Assembly (NCBI GenBank): GCA_030144725.1
Contig: JASKMD010000017.1
Span: 6,691,992-6,755,991 of the forward strand
Source: Haematococcus lacustris
Taxonomy: Eukaryota > Chlorophyta > Chlorophyceae > Chlamydomonadales > Haematococcaceae
Direction of reading: 5' to 3'
Length of the DNA: 64,000 nt
Part shown: in pieces, positions 1-10,100 of the stretch
Layout of the letters: every line of letters begins with the position of its first letter
Position numbering within the stretch: position 1 is the first letter of the stretch
Translations under genes and position numbers: made by a program
The notes under the pieces: generated by a model
What the model was told of the DNA's origin: nothing
The model's database searches: none
What the model saw: only the letters and a program-made list of their open reading frames with translations

Positions 1-3
1 GGT

Positions 4-855
4 GTGTCGGGACGCATCAAGATGACAGTGGAGGACACCAACAGCTGGTCTGGTGACTATCTGTCAGATGATGCCCTGAGAGCTGCAGCCAGCCGTGCGG
101 GGGCCCTCGGTGGTGCAGCCAGCCATGCGGGTGCCCTGGGAGCTGCAGCCAGCCATGCGGGTGCCCTGGGTGGTGCAGCCAGCCCTGTGGGTGCACTGGG
201 AGCTGCAGCCAGCCATGCGGGTGCCCTGGGTGGTGCAGCCAGCCCTGTGGGTGCCCTGGGTGGTGCAGCCAGCCCTGTGGGTGCCCTGGGTGATGCAGCC
301 AGCCGTGTGGGTGCACTGGGAGCTGCAGCCAGCCCTGCGGCTGCCCTGGGAGCTGCAACCAGCCCCACGGGTGCCCGGGGAGCTGCAGCCAGCCCTCATG
401 GTGCTCAGGGTGGGGCAGCCACTAAGCCTGTGCAGGCAGCCAAGCAGACATCACAGGCACGCAAGGTGTTGCAGGCTATGCAACGCATCACCCTCCCGGT
501 GAAGTTGCCCACAAGGGAGGAGTACAGCTCAGCGGCAAGTGCAAGGGATCAAAACACAGCACGACAGCAACGACTGGCGGACATCACCAACAAACTGCAG
601 CATCTTGAAGACACAGCTAGGCAGGTATACAGCTGTCAGCAGCCACACCTACCATCCTTGCCACAGAAGGGCATCACGCTGAGTCACCTCAAGCAGCTTT
701 GCGTCCGACTGAACCTAGCTACCAAGGGTGCCAAGAGTAGGATCCAATGCTTGGAAGCAATCTCACAGCATCAGCAACATCAGCAAGCACCAGCAGTGGC
801 AACAATCACCCCTTCCAAGCGCCATGCTCCCGACAGCGTTATGCGAATGCGCTGA
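4..855 (+). CDS. SAP-domain protein with Ala/Gly-rich tandem repeats (partial?)
   Basis: The frame is open from the window edge to the stop at 853-855. The first ATG is at 22, but the frame is open upstream, so this may be the last exon of a longer gene. Residues about 28-140 are a decapeptide repeat of the type GALGAAASHA encoded by 30-bp units. A basic, Gln-rich linker follows. Residues about 222-258 (KGITLSHLKQLCVRLNLATK onwards) fit a SAP motif: two amphipathic helices around a conserved hydrophobic/Gly core. SAP motifs bind AT-rich or scaffold DNA in chromatin and RNA-processing proteins, so a nuclear DNA-binding role is inferred. The repeat gives long open frames on both strands, so openness alone is weak evidence; the non-repetitive SAP part is the better support. 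A transposon-borne SAP protein cannot be excluded. Confidence 0.5.
   Translation: MSGRIKMTVEDTNSWSGDYLSDDALRAAASRAGALGGAASHAGALGAAASHAGALGGAASPVGALGAAASHAGALGGAASPVGALGGAASPVGALGDAASRVGALGAAASPAAALGAATSPTGARGAAASPHGAQGGAATKPVQAAKQTSQARKVLQAMQRITLPVKLPTREEYSSAASARDQNTARQQRLADITNKLQHLEDTARQVYSCQQPHLPSLPQKGITLSHLKQLCVRLNLATKGAKSRIQCLEAISQHQQHQQAPAVATITPSKRHAPDSVMRMR
91..420 (+). repeat. 30-bp coding minisatellite
   Basis: About eleven tandem units of GTGCAGCCAGCCNTGNGGGT type with period 30, so the reading frame is preserved. Units alternate between 'ctgggagctgcagcc' and 'ctgggtggtgcagcc' endings, which suggests higher-order (60-bp) expansion. Confidence 0.85.
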
Positions 856-1548
856 CAACAAAGCTTGCCTTTGTTGCCGAGCCCAGCCTTGCCCTGCCCA
901 GCCTTACTCAGCCCCCTGGAAACGGTGTTGACCCTGAGCCTAACCCTTCCAAGTGCCAGAGCCCTAGCCCATACCATGCATGCAGTGAATGCCACACAAC
1001 ACAGGTGACAGTTTACATAGAACACAAGTGCCAGTTTACTGAGGCACAAGTGCCAGTTTGTAATGATGTAGGTTGGATGTTATAATGTAATGATGTGAGG
1101 TTGGATGTAATGATGTATGGTCGAGGGCCGGACGGGCCAGCCGCAAACAGCTTTTTAGGCGAAGTCCACCGCACATGTTATGAGATAGGAGGGTTCGGAG
1201 CTGGAGTTTGTGGTTTCGGGGCAGTACTAACATTCACAGCTTTGCAGGAGCTAGGAAGCCGAGCTACCCAGTACAACCGCCTGAACGGACCTGGCTAGCG
1301 AGAGAGACGGGCCCCGGCCTTAGACTTCATACGTATGTATGTAGCTACCTACAGCGACCTTGTTGCGTGGACACAGCTTTAGGCCCAAACAACCATGTTC
1401 AGCCTGCGGGCCTGCGCTTCGAAGCCGCTAACTTTTCTAGCACGCCGAAGCTAGCGGTGCAATCGCGGTAGCAAATAGTGGTCTGAATGTGGAGAACAGC
1501 ATGGTACCCAAATTTCCCCTTGCTTGTCTAACCTGACTACAGGCACAC
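856..1548. other. No recognised gene
   Basis: Short tandem similarity 'gatgtaggttggatgttataatgtaatgatgtgaggttggatg' type is present near 1065-1110 (about 25-bp repeats with TGTAA motifs). No convincing ORF or splice-linked exons were seen. Confidence 0.4.
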
Positions 1549-1672
1549 GCACCAGAATGGCTAAGCTGAAGTGGGCAGTAGGCACACTAGCAGTAGCCTT
1601 TACAATGACGAACTCGCAGCCTATGCTTGATCACAACTCGTGCTTCATTTTGGTGTAGCATGAGGGCTGTAG
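1549..1672 (-). repeat. RPP0 3'-UTR segment duplicated at 45391-45513
   Basis: Read on the minus strand, this stretch (CAGCCCTCATG ... TTGTAAAGGCTACTG ... TACTGCCCACTTCAGCT) matches the plus strand at about 45391-45513 with scattered differences and small gaps. It lies where the RPP0 3' UTR should end and contains the TGTAA signal. A mobile-element origin or a duplicated 3' UTR are both possible. Confidence 0.7.
1600..1604 (-). terminator. Candidate TGTAA poly(A) signal of RPP0
   Basis: TGTAA on the minus strand about 250 nt downstream of the RPP0 stop. TGTAA is the usual poly(A) signal of chlorophycean algae (known); its use here is inferred from position. Confidence 0.5.
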
Positions 1673-1852
1673 GGATTCAACAATTGTGACGCACACCGAT
1701 ACCCCCTCGTGATGCGTGCAAGCAGCGCCACCTTTGCGTTGTTGCAGTTGGGCAAATAAGGACAGTGATCTGCCTGGTTACAGTCGCCACCTAGCATACG
1801 ATTGGACACCCCCTCATGCACCATCGTCCCACATTGCCTGGCGACACGGAGA

Positions 1853-4145
1853 CTAGTCGAACAGAGAGAAACCCATGTCCTCCTCCTCTGACTCCTCCTT
1901 GACCTCTTCCTTCTTGGCGGCGGGGGCGGCGGCGGGCGCAGCAGCAGCAGCGGGTGCAGCAGCCACTGCGAACTTGGAAGGGTCGGCCAGGAAGTCCTTG
2001 ACCTGCGTACATCAAGGCCGGAAGCAGAGGGGGTGGAAAACAGGCTCTTGCCCAACCTGGCGACACAGCTGCCCAGGACTCCTGCTAGCAATTTTTACCT
2101 TTTGCGCCAGTGGGAATGTGAAGTCGGTTGCCAGGGACAGTGCCAGCACATTCTTGTAGGAGTTGACCACAGAGTGCGGGATGGAGGCAAGCGTAGGGAA
2201 GTCCGCAGCCAGGGACAGCGCCGCGATGTTGGCAATGGCGGCTGACACGCTGCTCATGATGGCGTCATCGGTGATATCCAGCACGGCAGGGTCATACAGA
2301 GCGCCATTCTCAAACACCTTGAGCAGCTGCAGTCCGTACTTGAAGGGGCGCAGGCCCAGCTTGGACAGAAGGGTAGCCTGGGAGGCGCCCACCTGTAGTG
2401 GGGACAGCAGTGGCAATAATGCTTTCACACAGTAATGACCGCCAGCCTGGTATGGCTGCTTGGCCTTGCCCATCAGCAAGTTGGGATTAACAAGTGGCAG
2501 CAACGGCACCATGAGGGAGGTCGGGTGGATCAGGGGTCTAGAGCTTGCATGCCTGGCAGGCAGGGTGCAGTGCCATGGTCACGGCATCGAGGATGGCGAT
2601 GGTAACAGAATAGAGGACAGGTGCCTCGGGCATTAGTTAGTACTAGTGTTGCAAAGTGCACGACACAGGCGCACCCCCTTATGCCTGACGCTGGGGCTGT
2701 CAGACAGGTCACCAGAGCTGCAGCAATAGGGGCTGCCTCATCCAGTAGCACATCTGCCAACTCCGAGGGGCTGCGCCTGATTTGACTGCACATTGCTGTA
2801 GCCTGCATTCTGCTGGCAGCCAGCTCCTATTTGGTGCATGTCAGGCAACCCATCCCAGGTAAATCCCAGCAAGTCAGTGCAGGGAAGGCAAGAAGTGGGC
2901 GCACCTTATCACCAGCCTTGATCAGATGGTTGTCAGACACCATTTCAATGGTACCCTTGTTGATCTTGGTGGCAATACCCAGGGCCTGCATACAGCATCA
3001 CAACACAGGGCTGCCTGCTGCCAAAGCATTCACAAGTGATGCATGATGGCCATGATGTTCATCCCACACGTCCGAGCAACCACAGCCGTGTAGCCTCGGC
3101 GCACATTAAGAGGGGGCGCCGCCCAGGTCACGCTGCCACGCCACGCTGCCAAGCCACACTGCCAGGCCTGCTGCACTCTTAGCTACCACCTTGAGACCCT
3201 GCACCTCCCACATGCCCTAGCCTGCTTGCATCATGATGTAGCCATGGTGATGCAAATCACACCTGGAAGAAGGACGTCTGGGAGGGATCCATACCAGTGG
3301 GGCCAGCAGGGATGCGCACGTCATCGGGGGCGATGAGGCCCACGCGGGCAGGGGCCCCAACCTGCAATTGTGCCAAACTTGTACGGCTGAATAGCTGCCT
3401 AGCATTCTGGTTGGCGCGAATCATAGCGCTGCCACCCAACTGCTGAGACCACCATCGCCACAATGCAACATTGGCCTGCTTGCATTGTGGCTGACCCTGC
3501 AAGGTCCTAAGGATTGAGCCCACTTGTCTGATATGTTTCCTGTGACTTGGGCGGGCAGAAATGATCCACCTTGTACTTGTTGATCTCAGCCCGCACGTCG
3601 TTCAGGTCACCGTTGGTGAAGATGATGCCAACATTGCCAACCAGCTGATCCAGAATAACAGCCCACTTGTCACTGCCAGTTTGCTCACAGTACAGCCTGA
3701 TGGAGCGCTTCATCATGGTGTTCTTGCCCATCAGGATGATAGCGCCTGGGCGCAGGCCCTGCAGGAACCAGGCTTATAAGATCAGCTGTTGTGCAGACGC
3801 ATACAGACATGACGCCTTGCATAATGCCGTATCGCCCTCGCTGTTCTCCGCAACTGTTCACGCTATCTGCCATTGCTCTACGCTGGACTTGGATCGTTGC
3901 CAATGATAACTCGCCTTCCTGATGTTCTGAAACTGCATGGAGCCGACATTGTCGGCGCCCACGATGAATGCCTTTTCATAGGTGTCCAGCAGCTTGCAAA
4001 GCTTGGCGTGGTCTGCGGTCGCGGTTGCACCGCGAAGGTAGCTTGAGCTCAGCTTGTAAACACATAGATACGCTATGAGCTGGCTGTTCGGCGCGTCCTG
4101 TCACCCACATGCCTCTTTCTTGTCGATCTTCGATGGGCTGGGCAT
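1853..4145 (-). CDS. RPP0: 60S acidic ribosomal protein P0
   Basis: P0 anchors the P1/P2 stalk dimers on the large ribosomal subunit and helps recruit elongation factors. Seven exons join in frame to 315 aa: 4109-4145, 3915-4012, 3570-3758, 3263-3361, 2905-2985, 2099-2392, 1853-2002. Visible landmarks are the start [20 protein letters not shown], the L10 core GADNVGS...[32 protein letters not shown], the block ending [33 protein letters not shown] and FPLAQK. The C-terminus has an Ala-rich hinge followed by [11 protein letters not shown], the acidic stalk tail shared by P proteins. Length matches the plant/algal family (about 315-320). Intron 2 uses a GC donor (3913-3914, AAG|GCGAGT), judged from exact conservation of NIRK-GLRPG across the junction. 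Other introns are GT-AG. No break was found, so the gene should be functional. Confidence 0.95.
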
Positions 4146-4786
4146 TTTATAGTCTGACCCTGTGCAGCACCAGACCGGCTATGCGACCGGCAGGCGACGG
4201 AGCTTTAAGCTGCAACTGGAAGAGAGGTTGCCGAGCAGTCGAGCAGCCATGTTGTTGGATGGCGGTCACTCCCTGCCATGCACCATGTCAACATTGTCCG
4301 GGTGCGTAAAGACGCGCTTCGGCAAGGGCAGCAAGTGCTGGCTAGAGCCATGCTTTGGGTAGTGTTAGGGCCAACGCTGAAGTTGCACCCAAGTGGTGAC
4401 AATTAGCAGCGAGTCTGTCGTACAGTTGGCCTGAGCACTGCCCTCGCTTGGGTCCCGACTGTCGAGTGGGAAGCGGGGGGTGGAGTGGCCTGTTGGCTGG
4501 GCTGGCGGCGGCTGGACAGGCGTGTCTAGCCTAGCCTGGTGTGCCTGGGAGGAGGAGGTGCTTGTCTAGCAGAATTGAAGGCAAGGGGGAAGGTGGGCCG
4601 CCCCAGAGTTACTGGTGTGCCTGCTCGCCGTAGAACCCCCACTCGCTGGGTAAATAATGGCACTACCTTGAGCGGAACTTGTGTGCTGCATATGAGCAGT
4701 CCAGCCACAACAGCCTTAGTTGCTTGCTGCTGCCAGTGCTGGCCCTGCCCCTGCTGCTCTTGCCCCCCGGTCCCCTTTGCTTTTCA
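4146..4786. promoter_or_regulatory. Presumed RPP0 5' flank
   Basis: Upstream region of RPP0. No other gene was recognised. No clear TATA box was seen near the ATG, so the promoter is assigned only by position. Confidence 0.3.
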
Positions 4787-4958
4787 ACACCGACACCAGC
4801 ACATGCATGGTGCACAACGATGGCCTGACCTGCGTCTTCATAGCACTCCACTTGTGCTCAGCTCAACTGCTGACGCTGTTTCCTTGGCGCTGCATTTCCG
4901 TTGCTTGCCGTGAGGCATTGACGTGGTTATGACGCGATTGGACGCGATGAGACTGAGG
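4787..4958 (+). repeat. Direct repeat, copy 1 (copy 2 at 5579-5752)
   Basis: The segment starting 'gacaccagcacatgcatg' and ending 'gagactgagg' recurs at 5579-5752 in the same orientation with about a dozen changes. The copies flank a minisatellite and a GC-rich stretch, giving an LTR-like or duplication-like arrangement. No coding potential is shared. Confidence 0.75.
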
Positions 4959-5130
4959 GAGTGGGGCAGGGCTGGGCAGGGAGGGAAGGGGCAACGCAAG
5001 GCTGGGAGGGGGTGGGGCAGGGCTGGGAGGGGGTGGGGCAGGGCTGGGCAGGGAGAGGAGGGGCAACGCAAGCCTGGGAGGGGGTGGGGCAGGGCTGGGA
5101 GGGGGCGGGGCAGGGCTGGGATGCGGCGGT
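4955..5130 (+). repeat. G-rich minisatellite, about 22-bp units
   Basis: Tandem units of 'gctgggagggggtggggcag' type, with interspersed 'ggagaggaggggcaacgcaag' variants. Strongly G-rich on the plus strand, so it could form G-quadruplexes. Confidence 0.8.
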
Positions 5131-5578
5131 CCTAGAGCTCCGGCTGGTCGTGGGTTGCACGTTGAGATGCACGCAGGGGAGCAGGCTGACCAGGGCGGCT
5201 CCGCCTTCGCATAGGCTGGGCTGGCTGCGGGGCAGCACCGCTCGTGCTGAACTACACGGTGTGGCCTGCGCCCCGCTCTCGGCGTGGGTTACCTGGCTGC
5301 ATTGCGGAGCGTTTAGCGTTGGGGTGGGGGCGGGCGCAGGGAAGCCAGCGCTTTGGCTGCCCCGCAACGTGCTGGTAACGGCTTGTTGCGGCTGGGTGCG
5401 GCTGCGGCCTGGCGGAGCTGGCGGTTGGGACTTTTGCTGATGTACAGAATCTGAGAATGGTCCGATTTCTAACCGTGTGTATTATCTGGGCGACCTCATC
5501 CGTGCAGAAATGAGTTAGATGTTATCTCTTGAGCCATGGGGGTGCCGCTAATGGCGGGGGTTACCTGCTGCTCTTCAC

Positions 5579-5752
5579 CTCCGACACCAGCACATGCATG
5601 ATGCACATGATAGCCTGACCTGCGTGTTCATCGCACTCCACAAGTTTGTGCTCAGCTCAACTGCTGACGCTGTTTCCTTGGCGCTGCTTTTCCGTTTCTT
5701 GCCGTGAGGCATGGACGTGGTTATGACGCGCTGGTACGCAATGAGACTGAGG
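5579..5752 (+). repeat. Direct repeat, copy 2
   Basis: Second copy of 4787-4958, ending just upstream of the hAT element. It differs by small indels (for example an extra 'aagtt'). Confidence 0.75.
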
Positions 5753-5776
5753 TGCTCTTAGCGGATCACATATGTT

Positions 5777-6563
5777 TAAGGTTCCCAAATAGACATCTCT
5801 ATGTCCATGTAGTAAATAGTATAGACTAGAGATAGTAAATAGTGTAGACTAGTCGACTATTTCGTCACCAAATCAGCTCGTTTCAGTCGCAACGGGGCGT
5901 ACATTAGCTCACCAGACACGTCGTGCTAGTCTTAAGAGCAGTCAGTATCAGTTGCTATTCTGTTGATCTGCCGGCCAAAGGATTGCCCACTTCCTTATCG
6001 ACGAACTCCGATGGCTGCAGCTGCTGGCCCATCGGGCGGCACGCAGCCAAAGAGGAAGCTGGGAGCATTAGAGTTGCATCTAGCGCTTCTCATTTCAGGT
6101 CTATAAGTTTCAAGGACAAAGCGTTTGCAAAGCCGTTTGCGGCGATTGTGACCAGTCCTATAGCTGCGTGAACATGTCTACAACAAATGAACACAAGTGC
6201 AAGCCAAAGCGACAGCGTGCGGACACGACACCAGATAAACCAGCAGCAGCAGCAGCCGCAGAGCTGGGTTGTGGAGCAATTCTGGCAGAAATTCCATATG
6301 TTCTATTCCGTATGTGCAGAGATCCCCTTCAACAAGGTCTGTCAAGATGTCAATGCCCGTGTCTTTGACTCTATATACATGTGAATGTTAACTGCAACAA
6401 TGATGACAACGAGTCTTCCCGCTGAAACTGCTAATAGCTCTGCAATCGCCCAGGACAATTTCTATTGCATGGAGCGACTAGACTATCTCTATTCTAGTCA
6501 AAAATAGTACTATTTCGACTAGTACTATATCTAGTCTATTTATAGTCTATTTTAGGAACCTTA
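5777..6563. mobile_element. Non-autonomous hAT-type transposon with 8-bp TSD
   Basis: The ends are inverted: TAAGGTTCC(C)AAATAGAC on the left and GTCTATTTTAGGAACCTTA on the right. The element (787 bp) is flanked by identical 8-bp CATATGTT copies (5769-5776 and 6564-6571). An 8-bp duplication and short inverted ends are hallmarks of hAT elements. Both subterminal regions are rich in TAGACTAG/CTAGTCTA motifs, probable transposase binding sites. The interior keeps only a degraded N-terminal transposase-like fragment, so movement would need a partner element. Confidence 0.88.
6011..6384 (+). pseudogene. Degraded hAT transposase N-terminus (BED-finger-like)
   Basis: Inside the hAT-type element. 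ATG at 6011 opens MAAAAGPSGGTQPKRKLG, then the frame must shift at about 6098 to reach a segment with CKAVCGDCDQSYSCVNM...NEHKC, which has the C-x2-C...H spacing of a BED zinc finger. A second shift leads to a Gln run and EQFWQKFHMFYSV...IPFNKV, resembling the F...lPF motif after the BED finger in hAT transposases. The catalytic DDE region and dimerisation domain are absent. Assignment rests on motif resemblance plus the 8-bp TSD. Confidence 0.5.
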
Positions 6564-6790
6564 CATATGTTGAACATTCATCAAACTACGAGTTTAAGTA
6601 AAGCAACAAGTACTATTACTACCATCAGGAGTTCCACGGTGGTTCAATGATGGTTCGTGCAGCAATGCACCTGCCCGTACCCATCATTCTGCATCATGCA
6701 GCATATGATGCCTGCAGAGCTTGAATGCCAGGCATGCTTTGTCAACCGTGGTGGGCGCTGCACTACTGCTGCCCCTGCTGCTGCTAGTAC
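6564..6790. other. No recognised gene
   Basis: Non-coding spacer between the hAT element and the next insertion. Nothing specific seen. Confidence 0.4.
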
Positions 6791-6808
6791 CAAGGCTGTG
6801 TGCCAGCA

Positions 6809-7003
6809 CCTTTGGCCCTCAACCTTGAGCCTTCATTGCAGTCGAACACACTAACTGTGGACCACTACAAAACGGTGTTTTGTCTGTGTGGTGTTCCCAT
6901 CACATGGCATGCTCATAGCCTATACATGGCATACACATGGTCATGGTCGCCTACCACCTACAGCATTGCCTGACCCCTGTGACAGGGCTATGCGTAGAGT
7001 TGG
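6809..7003 (-). mobile_element. 5'-truncated Fanzor-element 3' end, 18-bp TSD
   Basis: Minus-strand copy of the conserved 3' non-coding block, from GCCAACTCTACGCATAGCC to the fixed end ...CTCAAGGTTGAGGGCC. It is flanked by identical 18-bp copies CAAGGCTGTGTGCCAGCA at 6791-6808 and 7004-7021. The coding part is missing entirely. A fixed 3' end, 5' truncation and a long duplication resemble target-primed insertion. Confidence 0.8.
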
Positions 7004-7135
7004 CAAGGCTGTGTGCCAGCATGCAGTCGCTTGCCAGTATGCCGTGCACCTTGCTGCCCCATGGACCTGATCGCCCTCTCCCCACCATGACCTTTCAGCA
7101 GCAGTGCCTTGCACCCCTTAGGCCCAGTCAGCTCT
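7004..7135 (+). repeat. Dispersed repeat, copy 1 (copy 2 at 10115-10262)
   Basis: 'ggctgtgtgccagcatgcag' through 'caggcccagtcagctcta' recurs at 10115-10262 in the same orientation. One copy is the target of the truncated Fanzor-end insertion. Confidence 0.7.
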
Positions 7136-7190
7136 AATGACGCAACCCCTGCGTGCAGTGCCCCTCGTCTACCTGTTTGTCCAGTTCGCG

Positions 7191-10100
7191 TCACAGGTGC
7201 TGTATGGGGTCAGGCACCAGCAGGGAGCTACGGTAAAGGCCAGCTGCGCCCGCGAGCCTGAGACTGCCAATGGAGGGCACCTGGGCTAAGTCCAGCGCCG
7301 AGTTAGGGAGGCCCGGGCCGGACGTGCGTGTCATGGCTGGGCGCAGCACTTGGCCGCTTGCAGAGGCGGCGTGTGGAGGTGTAAGTGGCGTGTCACAACC
7401 CAGTGGGACTGCTTCGCCTGCTCTCGGCAGCTGTCCGATACCCCAGTCAAGGTTTTCGCTGCCAGCCATGCTGCCTTGCCGTTTGGGCTGGGTGGTGGGT
7501 CCATGGGCTGACTTGCCTAATGGGCTGACAGCGGAGGGGAGAGTGGCAGGCCCGAGATCAGATGCTCGGCGGAGAGCTGCCTGGCCTGGGCCAACGGCAG
7601 GCCGAGTAGGGTCAACCCCTGGGGCGCCCCCCACGGCCTGATCCTGCCCCCTCCCTGTTCGCATCTCCGTGGACGGCGCCCTAGCTGCCACAGCCCCTGC
7701 TCCCAGCACTGGTGCAGGGCCCACAGCCACCAGGGGTGCATAGCCCACCGGGATCATGCCTGGCCCCACCACCGCATTCATGGACCAGTCCGCCGCAGCC
7801 AGCAGGGAGGCCAGGGACAGCTCATTGTAGGCAGCTGCCTCAGGGGGCCAGGCTGGCACTGCCAGGTTGGACACAGGTGGTGGAGGGCCACGGCTTGGAG
7901 CGCCTGCTGGTGGGCAGGGGAGCACGACGGAGGCTCGCCGGCCTGCGGTGCTGGGCACAACGATGGCGGCAGCAGCAGCGGGAGCTAGGCTCTCGTCGTC
8001 CGGGGTGGCATCCACAGTGTGGGGGTAGGTGCGGGGCATGGTGAAAGACAGCGGGCGCATCTGGCCAAGCTGATAGACAGGCAAGCTGGCGCTGGGGGCG
8101 CTGGGGGCCACATGGGCAAGGCGGCTGGGCGGCGGGCCGTGTAGCACGGGCGGGTGGAGGGGGGCGCTCGGCCCTGACCCTGAACCTGCCTGGTCCATTT
8201 GGAACAGCCTGCATCAGCACACACACGCACACGCACACACACACGCACACACACACTGCTAGGACAGCTGTTGTTGCAGGCGAGCTGTGCTATGATGTGG
8301 TGGGGAAACATCGGCACGCCATGGTGACACCAGGCCGAACAGGCAGTGGCGCCAGCAACAGCCCAAAGAGGCCATACATTATGCAGCCTTGACAAAGAAA
8401 TGAGGTGGCCCCAGGCAGGACAGCCAGGTTGGGGCTGCGAAGGAACACTCCGTTGCCTAGTCAAGCTGGCTAAGCCGGCAGCGTGCTGCACACAGCCCCC
8501 AGCCAGCCCCTGGTACAGCAGCAGCAGTCGGTGGTGGATAGGATGAGGAAGGTGTGGATGGGCGCAGGGACTGGCAAGAAGGCAGTGCCAGTGTGTTCTG
8601 ACACAAACAGTGGGGCAGCAAGGAGCACTGCATGCTGCAGCCGCATTACTAGGTGCTGCCTGCCGTGCCGCCTGGCAATGCCTGGGCTGTGGCTCTGTGG
8701 CCCCCCTCTCAAGCCATGCTCTGCCTCTGTCCCTCAGTGCCTCAGGCTTGACAAGATCACATGCCAGAGCAGCAGCGGCAGGGCCACACGCATGTGATGT
8801 AGCAGGCACCGCACCACTCACAGGATGTGCTCTGTGCGGCTGCTGGCGCGCTGCAGCAGGGCCATGTCCGCTGATGCCTGGCCTCCCCCACTGGCGTTGG
8901 CTGCCGCATACTGAGCATAGTGCTCGCTGGGCTGCAGGCTGTCCACCTCCACCCGGGACGCCCGCCTTGATGCAGGCCAGAAGGGCCACTGCATGCCGCG
9001 GGGTGCCAGCCCACTCTGCCTGCGCTGCATGGGCCAAGGGGGGCTGGTGTGCAGGTCGGCCGGCCCTGAAGGCAGCTGGCTGGAGCCAGGCGGGTGTGGG
9101 GTGGCTGCCTGGGCCTGCACCTCCCAGCTGCTGGGAACCACTGTATTGGTCTGCTGCAGTCTGGGCACGGCAGCAGGAGCTGCCTCATCCACAGGGTTGG
9201 TCAAGATGTAGGTGGAGGGTCGGCGTGCGCCGCGTGCTGCTAGGCTGGGCAGGCTGGTGCGGCCACCTCCACCACAGATGTAGAGGGAAGTGTTTGAGGA
9301 CATGGCCTCGTCTGCGCCTAAGGTCACACAGGGCAGCTGGCTGCTGTGCAGAGACAGCTGGCTGGACACGCGCGCATGCTTGGGCAGGTGGGCACTGGAC
9401 GTCCTGCCTGGTGCACCCGCTGCCTGGTGCAGGGAGGTGCTGCTCAGCAGTTCTTCACCATCCCCCTCAGCCACAGCAGCCAGGTGGGGCAGCCACAGGA
9501 ACGTTTGCATCAGCCCCTGCGTGCCAGCAGAGCACTTTTAGATAGTTGCCGTGCATTCAGGCTAGCAAGCAAGAAAATAAGACTACGGGGCAGGCCGGCG
9601 CCAGGGCTGGTGCTGCAATGCCTGGCCCAGCAGGACTACGGAAAGAAAGAAAGACTATGCCCTTGCCATTGGGTGTGCATTTAGGGAGGAGGGTAGCCTC
9701 GGGGCACAGGGCCCTGGCTAGCCTCCCCGTCATCCTCTCCCTTACAGCTTCAGCCTCCACTCATTACCATTGGGGCTCATGAGTGAGGTGCTGCAAGGCT
9801 GTCAAGATGGCCCCTGGGGATGAGGGCCACCAGGGCCAAGCAGGCTATCACAGTGCCAAGGACTTCAGGCTCCCATGCAGTGCAAGCATAGCATGGATGA
9901 CTGTGGTTTTTCATAATGGCGTCAGTCAGCAGCCCACCTTGCCCTTGACCTCCACGCCCCCTGTGGGCTCCCACTGCTCATGAGGCAGCAGGCGGTAGGT
10001 CGCCTCAGTGACCTGGATGCGTCCAGGAGGAGCGGTGGACTGCAGGAGCAGACACAGCCTAGCGAGTCACACAGCTACCAGACCTTATTCAAGGAGCATG

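Noticed and set aside
4787..5752. Short LTR element bounded by the two ~170-bp direct repeats
   Set aside because: No primer-binding site, polypurine tract or TSD seen; the inside is a minisatellite and GC-rich sequence.
8610..9545. 311-aa plus ORF opposite the cyclase exon
   Set aside because: Antisense shadow; Trp/Cys/Arg-rich and without splice or family support.
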